From positions 434,001 through 498,000 of the forward strand of contig JADIZV010000004.1 in assembly GCA_016704565.1 (NCBI GenBank): a stretch of 64,000 nucleotides of DNA, read 5' to 3'. Every line of letters begins with the position of its first letter. Position 1 is the first letter of the stretch. This DNA comes from Candidatus Phosphoribacter baldrii (GTDB taxonomy: Bacteria; Actinomycetota; Actinomycetes; Actinomycetales; Dermatophilaceae). Positions 58,229-64,000 of this stretch are shown piece by piece. A program made the position numbers and the translations under genes. The notes under the pieces are model-generated. The model did not search any database and had not been told where the DNA came from. It was given only the letters and a program-made list of their open reading frames with translations.

Positions 58229-59383
58229 CTAGAAGCCGAGCTCCCGGCCGATGAGCTCCTTCATGATCTCGTTGGAGCCGGCCCAGATCTTGGTCACGCG
58301 GGCGTCGCGCCAGGCGCGCGCAGCGCGGTATTCGTTCATGAACCCGTAGCCACCGTGCAGCTGGACGCACTCGTCGAGGACCTCGCTCTGCACCTGAGCG
58401 GTCCACCACTTGGCCTTGGCGGCGTCGATCGGCGACAACTGGTGCTTCGCGTGCGCGGCGACGCAGTCGTCGACGTAGGCCTGGGCGACCTCAAGCTTGG
58501 TGACCATCTCGGCGAGCTTGAACTTGTTGTGCTGGAACATCCCGATGGACTGGCCGAAGGCCTTGCGCTCCTTGGCGTAGACGACCGTCTCGCGGAAAAT
58601 CTGGAAGGCATGGGCGATGTTGGAGACCGCCGCGCCGACCCGCTCCTGGGGCAGCCGCTGCATCATCGCGATGAACCCGCCGCCCTCGGGGCCTAGCCGG
58701 TTGGTGTCGGGGACCCGGACGTTCTCGAAGAAGAGCTCAGCGGTGTCGGACTCGTCCTGGCCGACCTTGTCGAGCTTGCGGCCGTTGACGAAGCCGTCCA
58801 TGCCGCGCTCGACCATAAACAGGGTGATGCCCTTGGGGCCCTTGCTCGGGTCGGTCCGGGCGGCCACGATGACCAGGTCGCACTGGTAGCCGTTGGTGAT
58901 GAACGTCTTGGACCCGTTGATGATCCAGTCGCCGGACCCGTCGTCGACCTTGACCGCGGTGGTCTTGAGGGCAGCGAGGTCCGAGCCGCCGGAGGGCTCG
59001 GTCATGCCAATGGCGATGATCTTCTCGCCGGAGGCGATGCCCGGCAGCCAGCGCTGCTTCTGCTCCTCGGTGCCCAGGTCGACGATGTAGGGCGGGCAGA
59101 CGTCAGCGTGAATGCCGAAGCAGGCGGCGGTGGCGGCGTTGAAGTGGCCCCACTCCTCCGCCAGGACCGCGTTGAACCGGTAGTCGCCAGCCCCGGCGCC
59201 ACCGAACTCCTCAGGGATATCCATGCCGAGGAAGCCCTGCTTGCCGGCCTCGAGCCAGATGTCCCGGGGGATCGACTTGAGCGAGATCATCTCCTCGACA
59301 CGGGGCTTGAGCGAGCGCTCGACGAACTCACGGACACTGGCCCGGAAGTCCTCGTGCTCCTCGGCGTACAGGTTGCGCGGCAT
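58229..59383 (-). CDS. Acyl-CoA dehydrogenase
   Basis: 384 residues from ATG at 59383 with GGAGG upstream. FAD-dependent alpha-beta desaturation of acyl-CoA. IGMTEPSGGSDLAALKTTA and NGSKTFITNG are the signature segments; the catalytic glutamate is expected in QLHGGYGFMNEYRAARAWRDARVTKIWAGSNEIMKELIGRELGF. It is divergent from a TetR regulator across a perfect 18-bp palindrome, so its expression is probably induced by an acyl-CoA ligand of that regulator. Confidence 0.95.
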   Translation of the reverse strand: MPRNLYAEEHEDFRASVREFVERSLKPRVEEMISLKSIPRDIWLEAGKQGFLGMDIPEEFGGAGAGDYRFNAVLAEEWGHFNAATAACFGIHADVCPPYIVDLGTEEQKQRWLPGIASGEKIIAIGMTEPSGGSDLAALKTTAVKVDDGSGDWIINGSKTFITNGYQCDLVIVAARTDPSKGPKGITLFMVERGMDGFVNGRKLDKVGQDESDTAELFFENVRVPDTNRLGPEGGGFIAMMQRLPQERVGAAVSNIAHAFQIFRETVVYAKERKAFGQSIGMFQHNKFKLAEMVTKLEVAQAYVDDCVAAHAKHQLSPIDAAKAKWWTAQVQSEVLDECVQLHGGYGFMNEYRAARAWRDARVTKIWAGSNEIMKELIGRELGF

Positions 59384-59417
59384 GGTGACCTCCAGGTGCG
59401 GGCACGGCAATGTGACA

Positions 59418-59435
59418 TAAGCAAGCGCTTGCTTA
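59418..59435. promoter_or_regulatory. Palindromic TetR operator TAAGCAAGCGCTTGCTTA
   Basis: A perfect 18-bp palindrome lies 34 bp upstream of the acyl-CoA dehydrogenase and 18 bp before the TetR start. Its core AGCAAGCGCTTGCT matches the AnCAAGnnCTTGnT pattern published for KstR2-type operators. Flanking TGACAT/ATGTCA add an outer, slightly offset symmetry. Confidence 0.85.
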
Positions 59436-59453
59436 GCATGTCATAGGTGGGGC

Positions 59454-60188
59454 ATGCTGTCCACCGTGCCGACCACCCCAGCGGCCGTGACCCCCGCCAC
59501 CGCAGCGAGTCCACCACCCACCGCCGCCGAGTCCGCGGCGGGTCCGAGTGAGACGGTCCTGCGTCTCTTCTCAGCGGCAGCAGAATCCTTTGCGGACAAA
59601 GGTTTTCACGCCACCACAACCCGTGACATCGCGTCTCGGGCGGGCCTGTCCCCAGCGGGCGTCTACGTCCACTTCGCCTCCAAGGAGGATCTCCTCTTCC
59701 ACCTCTCGCGGGACGGTCATGAGGAAGCTCTGGCGCTGGTTTCGGGGGCCGTGCAGGGGGCCGCCTCTCCACCGCAGGCCCTTGCTGCTCTGATGGCCAG
59801 GTTCAGCGCCTGGCACGCGGAGAACTACGCGATCGCCCGCGTGGTCCAGCATGAGTTCCCCCATCTGTCCGAGGCCCACCGCGCCGAGGTCCTGGCCCTG
59901 CGCAAGCGGATCGACCACACGGTCCGCGAAGTGCTGCAGTCAGGGAAGGCTTCCGGTGACTTCGTCCTCGACGACATCCCCGACACCGCGTTGGCGCTGC
60001 TGTCGATCGTCGTCGACGTGGCCCGATGGTACACACCTGCACTGCACCGCACCCCTGCGCAGATCGGGGAGACCAACGCCGCACTGGGCCTTCGGCTGGT
60101 CGGCTGCCACGGGCCGGCGCACCGAGCAGCACTGAGCAGCACCGAGCCGCGCGAGGCAAACCCTTCCCTCGCCGCTGGGCGTCCCTAG
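59454..60188 (+). CDS. TetR-family transcriptional regulator
   Basis: 244 residues. After an alanine/threonine/proline-rich N-terminus of about 30 residues, the DNA-binding domain reads VLRLFSAAAESFADKGFHATTTRDIASRAGLSPAGVYVHFASKEDLLFHL. The C-terminal ligand domain is complete. Divergence from the acyl-CoA dehydrogenase and the palindrome between them indicate auto- and cross-regulation. The operator resembles KstR2 sites, so the ligand may be an acyl-CoA; there is no steroid-degradation gene cluster here to name it KstR2. Confidence 0.92.
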   Translation: MLSTVPTTPAAVTPATAASPPPTAAESAAGPSETVLRLFSAAAESFADKGFHATTTRDIASRAGLSPAGVYVHFASKEDLLFHLSRDGHEEALALVSGAVQGAASPPQALAALMARFSAWHAENYAIARVVQHEFPHLSEAHRAEVLALRKRIDHTVREVLQSGKASGDFVLDDIPDTALALLSIVVDVARWYTPALHRTPAQIGETNAALGLRLVGCHGPAHRAALSSTEPREANPSLAAGRP

Positions 60189-60225
60189 AATCGGACCTCA
60201 CCTGTTCGACGGGGAAGGGGCTGCG

Positions 60226-60666
60226 ATGACTGGCACGCGCGACGAGCGGGTGCGCGAGATCGTCACTCGGTATGCCGCCCACCGCGGCCCGCTGTTGCCC
60301 GCCCTCCACGCGGTGCAGGAGGACCTGGGATGGATCGACCGGGACGATGCCGCCGTTATCGCCGACGTCCTCAACCTGTCGAAGGCCGACGTCCACGGAG
60401 TCGTCACTTTCTACGCGGACTTCCGTGACGCGGCGGCGACGCGGCATACCGTCTCCGTATGCCGCGGGGAAGCCTGCCAGGCGGTGGGCGGACAGGAGCT
60501 CTACGAGCGGTCGGTGAGCCGCTTCGCGACTATTGACGACGTCACCGTGACCGAGGTGTTCTGCCTGGGCAACTGCGCGCTGGGGCCGTCCGCCCAGCTC
60601 GATGGCCGGCTACACGGGCGGTTGTCCGACGATCGCGTCAGCGCGCTCACACAGGGGTGGTCATGA
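60226..60666 (+). CDS. NuoE-like subunit of NAD-dependent formate dehydrogenase
   Basis: 146 residues. A thioredoxin-like [2Fe-2S] protein: cysteines in SVCRGEACQAVGG and in VFCLGNCALGP, preceded by the helical VTFYADFRD region. It corresponds to the gamma (FdsG/HoxE-type) subunit that passes electrons in the diaphorase part. The next gene overlaps as ATGA. Two GTATGCCG motifs form an inverted pair inside this gene (60440-60466), read in frames that give Arg-His-Thr and Val-Cys-Arg rather than Tyr-Ala. Confidence 0.92.
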   Translation: MTGTRDERVREIVTRYAAHRGPLLPALHAVQEDLGWIDRDDAAVIADVLNLSKADVHGVVTFYADFRDAAATRHTVSVCRGEACQAVGGQELYERSVSRFATIDDVTVTEVFCLGNCALGPSAQLDGRLHGRLSDDRVSALTQGWS

Positions 60667-62270
60667 CGGCCGGGCGGACCACGGTCTACGTGCCAGGAGA
60701 TGCGGCCGCCGTGTCGGTCGGTGCAGACGACGTCGCCGCCGCCCTCGGGCGCCATCCCGAGTTGGACCTCGTGCGCACAGGCTCGCGGGGCATGCTTTGG
60801 CTGGAGCCGCTCGTCGAGGTGGATTCGGAACGTGGCCGGATCGGCCTTTCGGCGTTCGCGCCCGACGGGACGATGCTCTCAGCCGAGACCCTGCTGTCCA
60901 TCGGCTCGGCGGCAGCCACGGCGCCAGCGGTCGGCGAGCACGCGGCATACAGCCTCGGGGTCGGGCGGGTCGAGGACCATCCGTTCCTCGCCCGCCAGAC
61001 CCGGGTGACCTGCGCCCGGCTGGGGATCGTCGACCCGACTTCGGAGCAGGACTACGCCGCCCACGGCGGATGGGTCGGGCTGCGACGGGCCCTGACGATG
61101 GCACCCGCCGCGGTCGTCGAGGAGGTCGTGTCGTCGGGCCTGCGCGGACGTGGCGGCGCGGGCTTCCCCACCGGCCTGAAGTGGCGCACCGTCGCAGGCG
61201 CCGAGCCGGGCCTGAGGTTTGTCTGCGCCAACGCCGACGAGGGCGACTCGGGCACCTTCGCCGACCGGATGCTCATGGAGGGCGACCCCTTCGCGCTGCT
61301 GGAAGGCATGGCGATCTGCGCCTGGGCGGTCGGCGCGACCGAAGGTTTCATCTACGTCCGGTCGGAGTATCCGCACGCAATCGCCGCGATGCGCAAGGCG
61401 ATTGCCGCCGCCCGGGCTGCGGGATGGTTGGGCACGCACGTCCACGGCTCCGCGCTCTCCTTCGATGTCGAGGTCCGGGTCGGTGCCGGTGCCTACATCT
61501 GCGGCGAGGAGACCTCGATGCTCGAGAGCCTGGAAGGTCGCCGCGGCGAGGTGCGCGCCAAGCCACCGATCCCGGCGCTTTCGGGCCTGTTCGGTCGACC
61601 GACGGTCGTCAACAACGTGCTCACCTTGGCGACCGTCCCCGCGATCCTCGCCGACGGTGGGGAGCGGTATGCCGCCCACGGCACCGACCGCTCCCGCGGC
61701 ACCCAGGCCTTCCAGCTCGGGGGGAACGTCCGGCACGGCGGGCTGGTCGAGCTCGACTTCGGCATCACCGTGCGCGAACTTGTCGAGGACATCGGCGGGG
61801 GCACCCGATCCGGGCGGCCGATCCGTGCTGTGCAGGTCGGTGGGCCGCTCGGTGCCTATCTCCCTGCCAAGCTCCTGGATGTCCCGCTGACCTACGAAGC
61901 CATGGCCGAGGCAGGCTTCATGCTCGGCCACGGTGGGGTCGTCGTCTTCGACGACACCGTCGACCTGGGGCGGATGGCCCGGTTCGCGATGGAGTTCTGT
62001 GCCAAGGAGTCGTGCGGCAAGTGCACACCTTGTCGGATCGGTTCGCAGCGTGGCGTCGAGACTCTCGACCGGATCCTCGCCGACCGAGCGCACCCAGGCC
62101 CGGCGCACGCCGCGGGCCTGAGCCTGCTGACCGACCTCTGCACCACGATGGAGCGCGGTTCGCTCTGTGCGATGGGCGGACTCACACCGATGCCGGTCCG
62201 CAGCGCGCTCACCCACTTCCCGGAGGATTTCGGTCTGGATTCTGCGGCGACACCAGGAGGTCGGCCATGA
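60663..62270 (+). CDS. NuoF-like (NADH-binding) subunit of formate dehydrogenase
   Basis: 535 residues from ATG at 60663 (ATGA overlap with the previous gene). An N-terminal thioredoxin-like part precedes the FMN/NADH domain: GLRGRGGAGFPTGLKW, CNADEGDSGTFADRML-type segment (here CANADEGDSGTF) and YICGEETSMLESLEG. The [4Fe-4S] site is CAKESCGKCTPCRIGSQRGVETL plus a later cysteine in LTDLCTTMERGSLCAMGG. It is the FdsB/HoxF-type diaphorase subunit that hands electrons from formate to NAD. Another ATGA overlap leads into the catalytic subunit. Confidence 0.94.
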   Translation: MTAGRTTVYVPGDAAAVSVGADDVAAALGRHPELDLVRTGSRGMLWLEPLVEVDSERGRIGLSAFAPDGTMLSAETLLSIGSAAATAPAVGEHAAYSLGVGRVEDHPFLARQTRVTCARLGIVDPTSEQDYAAHGGWVGLRRALTMAPAAVVEEVVSSGLRGRGGAGFPTGLKWRTVAGAEPGLRFVCANADEGDSGTFADRMLMEGDPFALLEGMAICAWAVGATEGFIYVRSEYPHAIAAMRKAIAAARAAGWLGTHVHGSALSFDVEVRVGAGAYICGEETSMLESLEGRRGEVRAKPPIPALSGLFGRPTVVNNVLTLATVPAILADGGERYAAHGTDRSRGTQAFQLGGNVRHGGLVELDFGITVRELVEDIGGGTRSGRPIRAVQVGGPLGAYLPAKLLDVPLTYEAMAEAGFMLGHGGVVVFDDTVDLGRMARFAMEFCAKESCGKCTPCRIGSQRGVETLDRILADRAHPGPAHAAGLSLLTDLCTTMERGSLCAMGGLTPMPVRSALTHFPEDFGLDSAATPGGRP

Positions 62271-64000
62271 TCCTCGCGCCCGAGCCCGACCTCGGCACTC
62301 CGGCCGTCCCTGGTGACCCGACGCTCAGCGTCACCGTCGACGGACAGCCGGTCCATGTCGCCCCCGGGACGTCGGTGTTGCGCGCGGCCGGGTTGGCGGG
62401 CGTGCCGATCCCCCGGTTGTGCGCCACCGATTCCCTGGCCGCGTTCGGCTCCTGCCGGCTCTGCCTCGTCGAGATCGACGGGGTCAAGGGGACTCCGGCC
62501 TCGTGCACGACGCCCTGCGTCGACGGCATGTCCGTCGCGACCCGGACCCCCCAGGTCGATGCGCTGCGCCGCGGCGTGATGGAGCTCTACCTGTCCGACC
62601 ACCCGCAGGACTGCCCCGGGTGTGCCCGCGGCAGTTGTGAGGTGCAGCGGTTGGCCGCCGAGGTCGGTGTCGCCGAGGTCCGCTACGGGCTCGGGGGGGC
62701 CAGCCATGTCGATGACGCCGGAGACCAGACCAACCCCTACTTCGCCTACGACCCGGCGGCCTGCATCGTCTGTTCCCGGTGTGTGCGCGCCTGCGGCGAG
62801 GTCCAGGGCACCTTCGCCCTCACCGTCGCTGGCCGCGGGTTCGACTCGCGGATCACCCCCGGAGGCACCAACTTCCTGTCCTCCGAGTGCGTGTCGTGTG
62901 GCGCGTGTGTGCAGGCGTGCCCGACCTCCGCACTGGAGGAGAAGGCGGTCATCGAGCTCGGGATGCCTACCCGGGCCGTGGTCACCACGTGCGCCTACTG
63001 CGGCGTTGGGTGCTCGTTCCGCGCCGAGGTGCAGGGCGAGGGTGCCGACACCCAGGTGGTGCGGATGGTGCCGTGGAAAGAAGGCCGCGCGAACGAGGGT
63101 CACTCGTGCGTCAAGGGCCGGTTCGCCTTCGGGTATGCCGCCCACCCAGACCGACAGCGTCACCCCATGGTCCGCGACCGGATCGACGAGCCGTGGCGCC
63201 GGGTGAGTTGGGACGAGGCGATCGCCCGGGTCGCAGCGGGCTTCCGGGACATCCAAGCCCGCCACGGTGTCGGTGCCATCGGCGGGATCTCCTCGTCACG
63301 GTGCACCAACGAAGACGTCTACGTCGTCCAGAAGATGGTCCGAGCCGCCTTCGGCAACAACAACATCGACACCTGTGCGCGGGTCTGCCACTCCCCCACC
63401 GGCTATGGCCTCAACCAGGCCTTCGGGACCTCGGCGGGCACCCAGGACTTCGAGTCGGCCGACCACGCCGACGTCTTTCTCGTCATCGGTGCCAACCCCA
63501 CCGACGCCCATCCAGTTTTCGGCTCCCGGCTCAAGCGCCGGGTGCGGGCCGGGGCGCAGCTCATCGTCGCCGACCCCCGCCGGATCGACCTCGTCCGCTC
63601 GGCGCATGTCGAGGCGGCATACCATCTGCCCGTCCGGCCCGGCACGAACGTCGCGTTCGTCAACGCGCTGGCCCACGTCGTCGTCACCGAAGGATTGATC
63701 GACCGCGCGTTCCTGGCCGCGCGGTGCGAGAACGTCGAGCCCTACCTGCAGTTCATCGCCGGACCGGAACACTCGCCCGAGGCGACGGAGCAAATCACGG
63801 GGATCCCCGCCAGCGACGTGCGAGCGGCCGCCCGCCTGTATGCCGCGGGCCCGGCCTCCGCGATCTACTACGGCTTGGGAGTCACCGAGCACAGCCAGGG
63901 CTCCACGATGGTGATGGGCATGGCCAACCTGGCCATGCTGTGCGGGATGCTCGGCAGGCCGGGAGTGGGCGTCAACCCACTGCGCGGGCAGAACAACGTG
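62267..64000 (+). CDS. fdhF: Formate dehydrogenase catalytic (alpha) subunit, partial
   Basis: 578 codons from ATG at 62267 (AGGAGG, ATGA overlap) to the window end without a stop. The N-terminal [2Fe-2S] domain has CATDSLAAFGSCRLC; a CPGC site follows; two [4Fe-4S] clusters use CIVCSRCVRACGE and CVSCGACVQACP; and the molybdopterin domain begins with its own cluster CAYCGVGCSF and a later Cys (HSCVKGRF). The active-site residue is the second Cys of TCARVCHSPT, so this is a cysteine, not selenocysteine, enzyme. With the two preceding genes it forms a soluble NAD-linked complex oxidising formate (or reducing CO2). The C-terminus lies outside the window. Confidence 0.94.
   Translation, partial: MILAPEPDLGTPAVPGDPTLSVTVDGQPVHVAPGTSVLRAAGLAGVPIPRLCATDSLAAFGSCRLCLVEIDGVKGTPASCTTPCVDGMSVATRTPQVDALRRGVMELYLSDHPQDCPGCARGSCEVQRLAAEVGVAEVRYGLGGASHVDDAGDQTNPYFAYDPAACIVCSRCVRACGEVQGTFALTVAGRGFDSRITPGGTNFLSSECVSCGACVQACPTSALEEKAVIELGMPTRAVVTTCAYCGVGCSFRAEVQGEGADTQVVRMVPWKEGRANEGHSCVKGRFAFGYAAHPDRQRHPMVRDRIDEPWRRVSWDEAIARVAAGFRDIQARHGVGAIGGISSSRCTNEDVYVVQKMVRAAFGNNNIDTCARVCHSPTGYGLNQAFGTSAGTQDFESADHADVFLVIGANPTDAHPVFGSRLKRRVRAGAQLIVADPRRIDLVRSAHVEAAYHLPVRPGTNVAFVNALAHVVVTEGLIDRAFLAARCENVEPYLQFIAGPEHSPEATEQITGIPASDVRAAARLYAAGPASAIYYGLGVTEHSQGSTMVMGMANLAMLCGMLGRPGVGVNPLRGQNNV

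Larger units (their letters stand above)
1..64000. repeat. Dispersed 8-mer GTATGCCG/CGGCATAC, about 87 copies
   Basis: By manual count about 47 copies read GTATGCCG and about 40 CGGCATAC on the plus strand, spread through genes and gaps. Examples are near 3627, 4348, 8114, 16992, 23617, 31257, 44366, 51986, 60442 and 63837. Base composition predicts about two. The preceding base is usually G or C, giving GGTATGCCG or CGTATGCCG. The longest gap is about 200 to 3100, over the foreign-looking segment. The function is unknown. Confidence 0.9.

Noticed and set aside
63360..63420. Selenocysteine in the formate dehydrogenase active site
   Set aside because: The position is encoded by TGC (cysteine) in VCHSPT; there is no in-frame TGA.
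1..64000. GTATGCCG as a polar segregation (KOPS-like) or Chi-like signal
   Set aside because: Both orientations are about equally common along the window, which does not fit a strand-biased signal, unless the window spans a replichore switch.

Overview
The window is about 70% G+C and reads as actinobacterial chromosome. Markers include whiB7 beside uvrD2, the ddl/DUF3515 and gpsA-hup-leuDC neighbourhoods, an HU protein with a PAKAA tail, a WS/DGAT acyltransferase, and citramalate synthase. Gene style and content suit the Micrococcales, probably an Intrasporangiaceae/Dermatophilaceae-type organism; this placement is inference. All calls were made by eye from the sequence, without database searches.

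Layout. Bases 1-279 hold the end of a DUF3515 gene. Bases 280-2487 are a lower-G+C insertion with a coupled pair of unknown genes. Bases 2488-12192 carry ddl, a transsulfuration enzyme, gpsA, plsC, hup, leuDC with a divergent IclR regulator, an L,D-transpeptidase lipoprotein and tRNA-Glu/tRNA-Gln. Bases 12284-18176 carry gltX, a DUF808 protein, a Nudix hydrolase, an FAH-family hydrolase, an orphan Hcp-like protein and a GNAT. cimA (18173-19762) follows, with an attenuator upstream. Bases 19971-26602 are a compact catabolic operon: permease, kinase-like protein, dimethylglycine-oxidase-like flavoenzyme, GntR regulator and a gamma-glutamyl hydrolase. Bases 26759-33000 carry a HAD phosphatase, ilvE, an M23 peptidase, leuB and serA. 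Bases 33032-37658 are a lipid module (acyl-CoA synthetase, WS/DGAT, two MarR regulators with matching operators). Bases 38414-45518 carry ilvC, ilvN, ilvB (with attenuator), a DDAH-like hydrolase, a coiled-coil protein and ilvD. Bases 45581-57110 run from YwiC, a metallopeptidase, DUF5679, a TOMM/ThiF-like protein and an ABC1 kinase to whiB7 and uvrD2. Bases 57420-60188 hold an SDR, an acyl-CoA dehydrogenase and its TetR regulator. Bases 60226-64000 begin an NAD-linked formate dehydrogenase operon that runs off the end.

Theme. Nearly the whole branched-chain amino acid pathway is here (leuBCD, cimA, ilvBNCDE, with an NdgR-like regulator), along with serA. Both cimA and ilvB are preceded by short leader peptides rich in Leu/Val/Ile codons and by terminators, which points to ribosome-mediated attenuation.

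The most unusual property is at DNA level. The 8-mer GTATGCCG, counting both strands, occurs about 87 times by manual count, against about two expected from composition. It lies in both orientations and in all reading frames, sometimes forces rare ATA or TAT codons, sometimes spans start codons, and sometimes forms intergenic inverted pairs. It is absent from the foreign-looking insertion at 280-2487.
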